Positions 1 through 7,887 of a stretch of 28,034 nucleotides of DNA are shown piece by piece. Both the position numbers and the translations under genes were made by a program. Source of the stretch: CAUZJO01 sp963580245 (GTDB lineage Bacteria > Sumerlaeota > Sumerlaeia > MVZB01); the NCBI GenBank assembly GCA_963580245.1, contig CAUZJO010000059.1:1-28034 (forward strand), in the 5' to 3' direction. The notes below the pieces were generated by a model. The model was not told where the DNA came from, ran no database searches, and saw only the letters and a list, made by a program, of their open reading frames with translations. The first letter of the stretch is position 1, and each line of letters opens with the position of its first letter.

Positions 1-160
1 ATTCTGCTCCAGCATCTGGGGCTTCCACTGCCGAACCGATCCAAAAGAATTCAAAATGTAGTGCAGACTTTTACCCGAAAAATGCAAATTTCCTCGAAAA
101 CGGGCACTTCTAAGCTCTGAACTGCGGAAAATGGGCTAGGGAAAGGATAGCAAACCAACC

Positions 161-475
161 ATGAGTTGTAAAACGCAAAACGGAAAACTCTCGGATTCGA
201 CCGTCGTCGCCGCCATCGAGGATCAGGTCTCTTGCGACCTGGCCGGCGATTCCGTCATCCTCAACTTGCGCGATGGGGTCTACTATGGACTCGATCCGGT
301 GGGGACCGACATCTGGCTGCTCGCGCAGCAATCCAAGACGATCACTCAGATCCGAGACACCCTCATGGGAAAGTATGAAGTGGACCCTGAACAATGCGAG
401 CAGGGCTTGCAGGCCTTCCTGAAGGATATGTCCTCCAAGGGACTCGTCGAACTCAGAAACGGCAACCATCATTAA
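161..475 (+). CDS. PqqD-family protein (RiPP recognition element-like), orphan
   Basis: A 104-residue protein with the PqqD-fold pattern: a beta-rich N-terminal half reading VILNLRDGVYYGLDPVGTDIW (key part NLRDGVYYGLD) followed by helices ending KGLVEL. PqqD-like domains bind leader peptides of ribosomally made, modified peptides and hand them to the modifying enzyme; free-standing copies also occur beside sugar or peptide modification genes. The ATG is preceded by a GAAAGGA stretch at 141-147, a rather distant ribosome site. No precursor peptide, radical SAM enzyme, lasso B2 protease or asparagine synthase is visible downstream; the next real gene begins about 370 bases later. The partner may lie upstream of the window. 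The family call is fairly secure, the function here is not. Confidence 0.8.
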   Translation: MSCKTQNGKLSDSTVVAAIEDQVSCDLAGDSVILNLRDGVYYGLDPVGTDIWLLAQQSKTITQIRDTLMGKYEVDPEQCEQGLQAFLKDMSSKGLVELRNGNHH

Positions 476-841
476 GTCCTCTCCTTCCGGCGTGCGTAGC
501 GGCCGTTCAATCCGTCTGGCCGTTGCGGTCGGGGTCTCTCGTGCGCCTATAGGTCCCGGGGTCTTCATCGGCATCATTCACGCCGCAATCTTGGGCTGAT
601 TCGTGCGCATCCCTACCCCCAGTTTCCTCCTCAACGCGAGCCCCTTTGCCTGCGATCCATCGATCTTCCCCAGGGCGGGGTAGGCCACGAAACATGTGCC
701 GCCGCCGCTGGGTGTCGGCCGCCGAGCTTGACGCGGCGCACGATGCCGTTCAAAATGAATTGACTCCGAATCGGCGACTTCACGGCATGGACGTGCATTC
801 GGTTAGCCCACAGCGGCCATCTAGCTCGGCCGACGGCCCCC
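476..841. other. Gene-poor stretch without convincing CDS
   Basis: About 366 bases with no reading frame that looks like a protein. A short open stretch near 478-600 reads with a hydrophobic end (AVAVGVSRAPIGPGVFIGII) but has no start codon and stops at once; a second open stretch at about 646-906 runs into the next gene out of frame. It could be the worn remains of a gene that once followed the PqqD-like gene, but nothing in it is recognisable. No hairpin followed by a T-run was found. Confidence 0.4.
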
Positions 842-2308
842 ATGGACCATACCGACAGCTCCCTCTCCCCTTCGCCCAACCGGGACCTATTCCCGTTGCG
901 CCATAAGTTCGGCTACCTGTTCGTGGTGGCGAGCGTGGTGGGTCTGTTTCTTTGGGCCTCCCTTGCCTTCGTCGCGGAGCTCGACCGCTATCAGTATGAC
1001 AAAGAGCGATACGCGGCCGAGCGGGCCCTGGACGCGATTGCGAACAATAATGAGGACCTGGCCCGCCAGGAGGTCAACGTCCTAATGACGGACCGGCCGA
1101 TCTACAGCGGCTTCCTGAACCGCCCGATCAGCGATGTCTACGAAGGCCCCGTCTTGCGCAATCGGGTGACCCCCCTGGAGCAACTGGCCGCCAAGCTGCT
1201 GGATCTGGAACTGTTCGAGGAATCCGAGATGGTCCTGTGGAAGGCCCTTTTTGAGTATCACATCGCCAGTCGCACCCTCGAGCTGATCGTCCCCTGGGAA
1301 TTGATGTACTCGGTCAAGGCGCTCAGGGACCAGCGCGAGGATTGGGCCTCGGTCTTCGAAATTTGTAAAATCCTGGCCATCCACGGCGTGGATACCATCC
1401 GCAATCCCAACGAGATGGAGCCAACCCCCTTCGAGGTCTACCCCACGCTGTTTGAATCGCTTCCCCACGACGAGACCGCCCAGATTATGACCGGCCTGAG
1501 AAACCTCTACGATAGCCGCCTGGAAACGCGGCCCAACCAACGCCAGTCCCTGCGCCGGCGGGCCCTCGTGAACCTGGTTCAGGCCCGGCAACTGACCCGT
1601 AACGACGTAACCCGCCGCAAGCTCAACGCGATGATCCACGGCCTTCATATCGACCTGGGAGAGCGCGAGCAGGCCAGGGAGTTCCTCGGCGAGGTCTGGG
1701 GACGGGATGCCGGTTTCATGGACCTGTTCTGGAACAACTTCCCCTGGCCCACCGGCCGGGAGACCATGGACCTGTTGGAACGCGAGCCTTCGCTGCTGGG
1801 GATGCTGTGGCGCGACCGGCCGGCCACCGCCACCCTGTCGCTCACCAACTTCCTGGATAGCTTCCTGCTTGATGAGCGTGTCCACGTCTACAGATTCCAG
1901 GGCAGGACCGAGCTCAAGCTGGAGCAGAACGGCTATTTCAACCCCAATAACCGTTTCATGCATATCGGCGACAGCGTCGAGCTTAACATGAACGTGGCCG
2001 CTTCGATGGAGATCAGCTCATACGCGCCGATTCGCCGCGTCTATCTGGCCTACAAGTCAACTTACGCGCTGGGCCTGTTTCCGATCCTCCTGATCAGTGT
2101 CGACGACGGCCCCTATATTCCGATCTACTGCGATTCCACGGAGCCGGACTTGGTGGCCATCGACCTCGGCGGGGTCAAGGGGACCTTCAAACTCAACTTC
2201 GTCTACCTCAACGACGCGGCCTTTCAATGGCCCGACAAGAACATCAACGAAGACCGGAACCTGACGCTCTACCGCATTGCCTTGGTTCACGTGGAACCGG
2301 CGGGATGA
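842..2308 (+). CDS. Membrane-anchored protein with possible C-terminal carbohydrate-binding beta domain
   Basis: A 488-residue protein of no firmly recognised family. A single membrane segment spans about residues 22-46 (FGYLFVVASVVGLFLWASLA). It is followed by a mostly helical region of about 280 residues (two-helix hairpins rich in Leu, Arg and Glu, TPR-like in appearance), placing the bulk outside the cytoplasmic membrane. The last 150 residues look like a beta sandwich, and the segment FKLNFVYLND with a later EDRNLTLYRIALVHV resembles the F-x-ND...EDRNL pattern of calcium-dependent xylan-binding modules (CBM36/60 type). That match is by memory, not alignment. No clear ribosome site precedes the ATG. 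The stop lies three bases before the next start, so it is probably co-transcribed with the glycosyltransferase; a role in surface polysaccharide handling is inference. Confidence 0.7.
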   Translation: MDHTDSSLSPSPNRDLFPLRHKFGYLFVVASVVGLFLWASLAFVAELDRYQYDKERYAAERALDAIANNNEDLARQEVNVLMTDRPIYSGFLNRPISDVYEGPVLRNRVTPLEQLAAKLLDLELFEESEMVLWKALFEYHIASRTLELIVPWELMYSVKALRDQREDWASVFEICKILAIHGVDTIRNPNEMEPTPFEVYPTLFESLPHDETAQIMTGLRNLYDSRLETRPNQRQSLRRRALVNLVQARQLTRNDVTRRKLNAMIHGLHIDLGEREQAREFLGEVWGRDAGFMDLFWNNFPWPTGRETMDLLEREPSLLGMLWRDRPATATLSLTNFLDSFLLDERVHVYRFQGRTELKLEQNGYFNPNNRFMHIGDSVELNMNVAASMEISSYAPIRRVYLAYKSTYALGLFPILLISVDDGPYIPIYCDSTEPDLVAIDLGGVKGTFKLNFVYLNDAAFQWPDKNINEDRNLTLYRIALVHVEPAG

Positions 2309-2311
2309 GCG

Positions 2312-3487
2312 ATGGCGGCCCCAACGGTTCTCTACCTGCTCGACTATACCGACCTCGGCGGAGGTGAGACCAGTTTTCTGGCCTTGATGGAGCAATGGCG
2401 GCGGTCCGCCGCCGGTCCACCTTTCCGACCCGAGGTGATCGTGACCGGCCGCGGCCCGGTGTCCGAGCGGCTCGAGGCGCTCGGGGTAGGGATCCACGTG
2501 GTCGGTTACCCTCTGCGCCTGCGGCGGGGCACGCTCCCGTGGTTCAGCTTGGCCGCCGCGCGCCAAATTGACAACCTGATGGACGCCTTGCGACCGGCCG
2601 TGGTCCACGCCAACAATTTCTTTGGGCTCACCTACGCGGGCGTGCCGGCGCGGCGGCGGCGCGTGCCTTTGGTTTGGACCTGTCACGGCTGGTATGAACT
2701 GGAGGGGATGGCCAAGCGCTTGATCGCCCGCCGGTTCGCGACCCACCTGGCGTGCGTCTCGGAGGCCGTCCGGCTCGAGGCCGCCCGCGCCCTGGGCAGA
2801 CCGGACCGGACCTCGACCGACTACCTGGGGATCCTCCCGTTCCAAGACAAAAACGCCGGAGGCGCCGCCGGGGAGTTGCGCGACGCTGTCCGGCATGAGT
2901 TCAAACTCTCGCCCCATGCGCCCCTGATCGCCGTGCTGGGCCGCTTTCAGCCGATCAAGGGCCATGCGTTGCTACTGGACGCGCTCCCGCAAATCCGCCG
3001 CCGCGTCCCCGATTTAAAGGCATGGTTCATCGGCGACGCCCTATTCGGGAGTCGTGAAGAGACCGAACACAAGCACCTGCTCGAAAAACGGGTGCGCGCG
3101 GAAGGGTTGAGCGACTCGGTCCGGTTCTTGGGCTTCCGGACCGATGCGCGGCGCTTGCTCAGGTCCCTCGATGCGCTGGTCATCCCCTCGGCCCGCGAGT
3201 CGTTCAGCATGGTGGCCGTCGAGGGCCTGGAAGCCGGCGTCCCCGTCATCGGGCCCGACGGTTGGGGTCCCCGCGAGATCATTGACGCGCCCGCCACCGG
3301 CCTGCGCTTCCGTCCCGGCGACCATCAGGACCTGGCGCGGGTCGTCGTCGAGGCCCTGACCCGCTCCGGCGAGGCCCACGCGTTCGATCCCGCGGCCGGC
3401 CCCCGGCGCGTGGAGCGGCTGTTCTCGGCCCAGGCCCATCTCGAACGCACGCTGGTGCTCTACCGCAAGCTGGCGCCCGGTTTCTGA
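2312..3487 (+). CDS. GT4-family glycosyltransferase
   Basis: A 391-residue GT-B enzyme of family GT4, which moves a sugar from a nucleotide-sugar donor to a lipid- or polysaccharide-linked acceptor at the cytoplasmic face of the membrane. The N-terminal acceptor domain has the usual glycine-rich loop (YTDLGGGETSFL, about residues 10-21). The donor domain has VLGRFQPIKGH with R211 and K216, which normally contact the donor phosphates, and the E-x7-E motif ESFSMVAVE at E296 and E304. Length is normal for the family. It starts three bases after the preceding anchored protein, implying translational coupling. Sugar and acceptor cannot be told from sequence. Confidence 0.9.
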   Translation: MAAPTVLYLLDYTDLGGGETSFLALMEQWRRSAAGPPFRPEVIVTGRGPVSERLEALGVGIHVVGYPLRLRRGTLPWFSLAAARQIDNLMDALRPAVVHANNFFGLTYAGVPARRRRVPLVWTCHGWYELEGMAKRLIARRFATHLACVSEAVRLEAARALGRPDRTSTDYLGILPFQDKNAGGAAGELRDAVRHEFKLSPHAPLIAVLGRFQPIKGHALLLDALPQIRRRVPDLKAWFIGDALFGSREETEHKHLLEKRVRAEGLSDSVRFLGFRTDARRLLRSLDALVIPSARESFSMVAVEGLEAGVPVIGPDGWGPREIIDAPATGLRFRPGDHQDLARVVVEALTRSGEAHAFDPAAGPRRVERLFSAQAHLERTLVLYRKLAPGF

Positions 3488-3582
3488 AATTCGTTGGATT
3501 GTGCTCTCGGCCGGGGACTATGCTCGTCCGCCGCCGCACCGATCCCTAACCGACCCCTTAACCGACCCCCCCCAAGGCCCCC

Positions 3583-5805
3583 ATGGACACCCACCTCACC
3601 CATTCCATGCTCATCACGGTCGTGATCGCCATCGCGGGGGGAGTCTTCGCCATCGCCCTGTCTCGTAAGCTGGACCTCTCGGCGATCGTCATCTTACTGC
3701 TCCTGGGGATGGGGCTGGGACCCGCGATCGGATGGGGGATCGTTGATCCTCAAAGTCTCGGAAACGGCCTCTCGGTGCTCATCTCGCTGGCGGTCGGGGT
3801 GATTCTCTTTGAAGGCGGCCTGACGCTCGACGTGAGCGGTTACCGCTCGGCCCCCACCCTCATCCGCCGCCTACTGAGCATCGGCGTGCTGGTCACATGG
3901 CTTGGCGTCGCTCTGGCCATCGGGCTTATCTTCCGCCCGGGGATGCCGACCTCGCTGCTGGCCGCCAGCCTAGTCATCGTCACCGGTCCCACCGTGATCG
4001 GCCCCCTGCTCAAGCGCATCAAGGTCAACACCCAGCTCCATAACATTCTCCACTGGGAAGGGGTCCTGATCGACCCCATCGGGGTCTTCGTCGCGCTGCT
4101 ATGCTTCGAGTGGGTGACCGGCGCCGCCGGCGAGACCGTCCTGGCCAACTTCATCCTGCGCCTGCTCGGTGGTTTGGTAATCGGGGTGGCCGGCGGGCTG
4201 ATCGTCTATGGCATGATGCGTTATCGGCTCGTTCCCGAAGAGATGCTCAACCTGTTCGCCCTGGCCTCCGCCGTCTTCATATTCGGCCTGACCGAGCTGT
4301 GGATCTCGGAGGGGGGCCTGCTGGCGGTGACCGTGGCCGGCTTGGTCCTGGGCTGGCTGCGCCCGGTCGAGCTGGAGCAAATCCGCCGCTTCAAGGGCGA
4401 GATCACCGACCTGCTCATTGGCATGTTGTTCATCCTGCTAGCGGCCAATCTCGAGCCCCAGCAGTTTATCGACTTCGGCTGGCGCGGGGCACTGGTGGTC
4501 GCCGTGGTGATGCTCGTGGTGCGGCCGCTGAATATTCTTTGCTGCTCCCGGGGCCTCGATATGGGCTGGCGCGAGAAGGTCTTCCTGGGTTGGGTGGCCC
4601 CCCGCGGGATCGTTGCCGCCTCGATGGCCTCGCTCTTCGCCATCGAGCTCTCCAATCAGCGCACACCCATGATCAGCGACCCCAAGTTCATTGAGACCTT
4701 CACCTACTCGGTCATCATGGCGACCGTCTTGGTCCAGGGGTTCACGGCCGGCCCGCTGGCGGCACTGCTGCGGCTCAAACGGCCCAAGCCGACGGGCTGG
4801 ATGATCCTGGGGGCGCACCTGCTGGCCCGGCGCATCGCCCGTTTCCTGGCCGCCGAGACCGAATTGCCCATCCTGCTGGTCGACCGCAACGCCAAGCTCG
4901 TGAGCGAGGCCAAGGCCGAGGGCCTCGAGGTGCTGCGGATCGACGCTCGCCACAAGGACCTGGAGGAGGCGGCCGAGATGCGCGGCATGGGCAACCTGCT
5001 CGCCCTGACCGACAACGAGGAACTGAACCAGCTCGCATGCCAGCGCCTGAGCCGCCAGCTCGGTCGCGACCAGGTCCGCCGCTGGAGTTCGGAAGGGGAG
5101 ATCGAGCAACGCGACCCGACCCAAGGTCTCCCGATCTGGTCGCACCTGCCCAAACCCTCGCTGCTCAGCGCGGAGCTCGAGGGCCACGAGGCCTCCAGCG
5201 TGCGCCTGACCCGACCCCTCGCCGAGTTGGACGAGCTGACCGTCCCGCTAATCGGCGTCAAGGACAAGATCGTCTGCCCCGACCCGACGCCGGACGACGA
5301 GGAGGCCGTCAAGGGATTCACCCGCCTGCTGTGCCTACGTCGCCAGGCCGATTACCTGATCCGCAGCCTCCGGGAGGAACTGATCGTCCGACTGGACGTC
5401 AAGAGCATGAGCGACCTGCTGGCCGTGCTGGTCGATCGGCTGGTTGACAAACTCCCCCAGATCCCGCGCCAAGCGACCCTCACCGAGCTGCTCGACCGAG
5501 AAAAAGCCTTCCCCACCTCCCTGGGTCACGGGATCGCCGCCCCCCACGCCTACAGCAAGGCGATTAAATCGCGCATCTGCGCGGTCGCCCAGGTCCCCGG
5601 AGGCATCGATCTGGACGCGGCCGACGGCGAGCCGGTGCGCCTGGTTTTTCTGATGCTCAGCCCCGCCGGCGACCCCGAAGGCCACCTGGCCACCCTGGCC
5701 GAGATCGCCCGCCTGCAGCTCGACGAAGAGACCCGCGGCTGCCTCATGCAAGCCCCCGCCCCCCGCGAATTCCTCCAGATCATCCGCGACTACAAACCGC
5801 ATTAA
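3583..5805 (+). CDS. Monovalent cation/proton antiporter with TrkA-N and PTS-EIIA domains
   Basis: A 740-residue fusion. Residues 1 to about 400 form a CPA1-type exchanger with about 12 hydrophobic segments; TGPTVIGPLLKRI (134-146) and EGVLIDPIG (159-167) match the ion-path helices, with D164 the likely transport acid. Residues about 405-510 form a TrkA-N Rossmann domain (WMILGAHLLARRIARF, then LLVDRN), although the dinucleotide loop GAHLLA is degenerate. Residues about 600-735 resemble PTS EIIA type 2 and keep the phosphorylatable histidine in LGHGIAAPHAYS (H655). The layout suggests Na+ or K+ extrusion gated by nucleotide binding and perhaps by PTS phosphorylation. The ribosome site is poor (AAGG before a C-run). 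It stands alone, about 95 bases after the glycosyltransferase. Confidence 0.88.
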   Translation: MDTHLTHSMLITVVIAIAGGVFAIALSRKLDLSAIVILLLLGMGLGPAIGWGIVDPQSLGNGLSVLISLAVGVILFEGGLTLDVSGYRSAPTLIRRLLSIGVLVTWLGVALAIGLIFRPGMPTSLLAASLVIVTGPTVIGPLLKRIKVNTQLHNILHWEGVLIDPIGVFVALLCFEWVTGAAGETVLANFILRLLGGLVIGVAGGLIVYGMMRYRLVPEEMLNLFALASAVFIFGLTELWISEGGLLAVTVAGLVLGWLRPVELEQIRRFKGEITDLLIGMLFILLAANLEPQQFIDFGWRGALVVAVVMLVVRPLNILCCSRGLDMGWREKVFLGWVAPRGIVAASMASLFAIELSNQRTPMISDPKFIETFTYSVIMATVLVQGFTAGPLAALLRLKRPKPTGWMILGAHLLARRIARFLAAETELPILLVDRNAKLVSEAKAEGLEVLRIDARHKDLEEAAEMRGMGNLLALTDNEELNQLACQRLSRQLGRDQVRRWSSEGEIEQRDPTQGLPIWSHLPKPSLLSAELEGHEASSVRLTRPLAELDELTVPLIGVKDKIVCPDPTPDDEEAVKGFTRLLCLRRQADYLIRSLREELIVRLDVKSMSDLLAVLVDRLVDKLPQIPRQATLTELLDREKAFPTSLGHGIAAPHAYSKAIKSRICAVAQVPGGIDLDAADGEPVRLVFLMLSPAGDPEGHLATLAEIARLQLDEETRGCLMQAPAPREFLQIIRDYKPH

Positions 5806-5809
5806 TAAC

Positions 5810-5838
5810 TTTACATATTAGGAAGATTTACTTATCGT
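5810..5838 (+). promoter_or_regulatory. Sigma70-like promoter for the lysozyme-like gene
   Basis: TTTACA at 5810-5815, a 17-base spacer and TATCGT at 5833-5838, in an AT-rich patch that contrasts with the GC-rich surroundings. It lies just after the antiporter stop and about 58 bases upstream of the ATG at 5896. Five of six and four of six bases match the standard boxes. Confidence 0.4.
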
Positions 5839-5895
5839 GGAATGGCTAATCCCGGCCAATTGGCAATTGATTCCCATGGGCGACGGGAGACGACG

Positions 5896-6643
5896 ATGAA
5901 ACTATCGGCCGGCCTGATACACCACTACAATCAGTTGTACAAGCAATGCGAGGTTCCCGAGGGATCGATCGAAGGCCGTTTTCAGAGGCGGGCCCGCGCT
6001 ATCTTGGGCAAGAGGGACCGGTACGACGCAGTCCAGACGGAAACGGGGGCGCCGTGGTGGATCGTTGCTTGTATTCACAGCCTTGAATGCGATTTGAGCA
6101 ATAACAAAATGTTGCACAACGGGCAAAATCTTCCCGGCCCAACCACCATGGCGCCCAAGGAGCGGGGTCCGTTCGACTCATGGCACGACGCGACCGTTGA
6201 CGCGATTGAGCTTAAGCTTAATCGTACGGCGCGAGGCTTTGCGTGGCGACATATTCATGAGGCACTGTGGTTCTTGGAACGATACAATGGATTTGGTTAT
6301 CTCTTGTACCATCCAACCAACGGTGAATTCCCCTTACCTGTTCGGATTGACAAAATCGCACGGCCACGGGAAATACGTCGCGGATGGAAGGTTTGATCCT
6401 AATGCAAAGACCAAACATCTAGGGGCCGTTGGCATCATCAAAACGTTGGTCGGGCTGGAAGAGGCCCCACACCTTGCGGCAAAGCGGATGACCGGACCGG
6501 TGAACCCGAACTTTTCGACGGCGGGTGGCTACGAGGTTTCCAGACTCCAGCACATGCTCAACACCATGCCCGGCAAGCGGCTCAAAACCGACGGCGCCTA
6601 CGGACCTAAATCCAAGGACCGGTTCCGGGAAGTTTTTGGTTGA
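5896..6643 (+). pseudogene. Phage-type lysozyme-like protein with C-terminal peptidoglycan-binding domain, frameshifted
   Basis: Two frames together encode one protein of about 247 residues. The N-terminal part (WWIVACIHSLECDL, likely catalytic E64) and the ERYNGFGY motif match phage-like lysozyme/transglycosylase proteins; after the break the frame resumes with NSPYLFGLT and HGKYVADGRFDPNA, as in that family. The C-terminal 40 residues (EVSRLQHMLN, KTDGAYGPKSKDRF) form a PG_binding_1-like repeat. The shift is explained by a direct CCAA duplication at 6313-6316/6317-6320: removing one copy restores YHPTVNSPY. The start at 5896 has GGGAGA at 5885-5890; an upstream in-frame ATG at 5842 lacks a good site. 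Unless repaired, the first frame ends at 6396. Probably cargo of a mobile or prophage island. Confidence 0.75.
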
Positions 6644-6784
6644 ACGGTCAGGTTGCTTCGCACACCATAATACCGACTCGTGCGTTAGGCGTATATGGCT
6701 GCCAGTTTGTCTTGTCGTCTCGGAACCTAACTTGTGCAATCGCTCTATTAGATCATCGCCGCTGAGATCAAGGGGAAGTCTCAT
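6419..6784 (-). pseudogene. hicA: Truncated HicA-type toxin (homology only 6683-6784)
   Basis: The reading frame starts with an ATG at 6784 that overlaps the antitoxin stop by four bases (ATGA), the usual coupled layout. Its first 34 residues are clearly HicA (LDLSGDDLIERLHKLG, then RQTGSHIRL), with the catalytic-type histidine of the GSH motif at H30. After about 6683 the similarity stops in all three frames. The frame continues antisense through the lysozyme-like gene to 6419 with no HicA C-terminal strand or helix. HicA is an mRNA interferase with a double-stranded RNA-binding-like fold of about 60-80 residues, so this remnant is very likely inactive. The break sits 40 bases from the end of the convergent lysozyme-like gene, suggesting that insertion or deletion of that locus cut hicA. 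Confidence 0.7.
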
Positions 6785-6990
6785 ACAGCGAAGCCCTCTT
6801 CCTTCACGAAGTGTAGACGAACGACCTTGGGTCGATCCTGGCCCTCGAAATGGCACTGCACGGCGTCGCGCACCATGCTTCGAAGCTGATTCAGGGAATC
6901 CGCTTCGGTAAAGATCGCACGATTCACGGCCTTAGCTTCATAACCGCCTTCCGGTGCCTCCTCAACCACGAATATAATTTCATGATTCAT
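6781..6990 (-). CDS. HicB-like / DUF1902-type antitoxin
   Basis: A 69-residue protein with the beta-rich fold typical of short HicB partners: EIIFVVEEAPEGGYEAKAVN, then FTEADSLNQLRSMVRDAVQCHF and a final strand KVVRLHFVKEE. The family is often mislabelled as a 2-oxoisovalerate dehydrogenase subunit; nothing in it supports that. AAAGGA lies about 10 bases before the ATG on the minus strand. Its stop overlaps the start of the truncated hicA by four bases, and it lies about 96 bases downstream of a nucleotidyltransferase-like gene on the same strand. With the toxin broken, it would be a solitary antitoxin or autoregulator. Confidence 0.75.
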   Translation of the reverse strand: MNHEIIFVVEEAPEGGYEAKAVNRAIFTEADSLNQLRSMVRDAVQCHFEGQDRPKVVRLHFVKEEGFAV

Positions 6991-7086
6991 GTGGGTAAAA
7001 TCCTTTCTGAAATTGGCTCTCGTTCACGCTGAAGGTTGACGGTCCTCGCCTGAACGCGCGTTTAAGCACGATAACCCGAGCCACCG

Positions 7087-7620
7087 TCAATTCAATTCCT
7101 TGATCCGCCCCCGTATATCAGGCGGTAACGACTCTTCCAGTTCCGGTCGAACCTCGACTAACCGGATGATATCGGCCAGGTCTTTTTGTCGTTTGCTTGG
7201 GCGGCGGCGCTTGTCCTGATACGCCCAGACCTTGCCGCGCAACAGGTCCTCGATGACCGCGACTTTCATGGGATATCCAAGAACCGTTTGGTCTTGCGCC
7301 CCGGTGATGAAGGATTGGTATCGCTGGTCCGTCTGGATTTGAATGCGCAAGTCGGACTCGTTGCTTGATAGATTCACGCCATGCGCGAATTCTTCGACCT
7401 TCAGGCCTTGCGAAGCGGCCCTGTCAGCCACTTTCGCCACGTTCCGGGCCGCGACGACGAGATCGAGGTCGAGGCTGACCACCGGGTCGGCGTATGCGTT
7501 GACCCCGAAACCGCCAATGATGCAGTAGGTCGATCCGGTTTCGGCCAGAACGTCGAGCAAGAGCTGGATCAGGTCCCGCTTCCCGTTGCACACCGCGTTC
7601 ATGAACTCTTTGCCCATCAT
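7087..7620 (-). CDS. Nucleotidyltransferase-fold protein (AbiEii/MNT-like)
   Basis: About 177 residues with the signature of minimal polymerase-beta-type nucleotidyltransferases: a helix, then YCIIGGFGVNAYADP and VSLDLDLVV carrying the GG motif and the paired D-x-D metal ligands. Such proteins often act as toxins that modify tRNA or a partner protein, or as abortive-infection factors; some are solitary. The C-terminus is rich in Lys/Arg (DKRRRPSKRQKD) before a helix. The ATG pair at 7620/7617 was chosen over an upstream TTG at 7647; neither has a strong ribosome site, and ATG at 7602 is also possible. It lies on the same strand as the HicB/HicA remnant and may belong to the same defence or addiction cluster. 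Substrate unknown. Confidence 0.8.
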   Translation of the reverse strand: MMGKEFMNAVCNGKRDLIQLLLDVLAETGSTYCIIGGFGVNAYADPVVSLDLDLVVAARNVAKVADRAASQGLKVEEFAHGVNLSSNESDLRIQIQTDQRYQSFITGAQDQTVLGYPMKVAVIEDLLRGKVWAYQDKRRRPSKRQKDLADIIRLVEVRPELEESLPPDIRGRIKELN

Positions 7621-7887
7621 CGTCAGCAACCCGCTCGCGAACCACAATCCATGATGATGATAACATCACCCCATTGCGTTGAATAGCGGATTGGCCGACA
7701 CTCCGAGACCTACTGTTGCTCGCTGGAAAACGCGGCCCTTGGGGTAGGCGGGACTTTCACTTCGCGCGGAGGACGCTTAACGTGGCAAGATGCTTACCTC
7801 GGGGGCCGGAACCTCGATGCTTGCTTGGCGTCGGTGTTGCGTCCTCATCGCGCCGAGCGTATCGCGAACATTCGGATGGGACCAAAC

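Noticed and set aside
1082..1963. Long minus-strand open frame of 293 codons
   Set aside because: It is antisense to the anchored-protein gene, lacks motifs, and reflects third-position GC bias.
4438..5187. Long minus-strand open frame of 249 codons
   Set aside because: It is antisense to the antiporter, whose domains and catalytic residues are clear in the other strand.
6313..6320. Programmed +1 frameshifting in the lysozyme-like gene
   Set aside because: A direct CCAA duplication explains the shift exactly, and no slippery-site context or stem follows.
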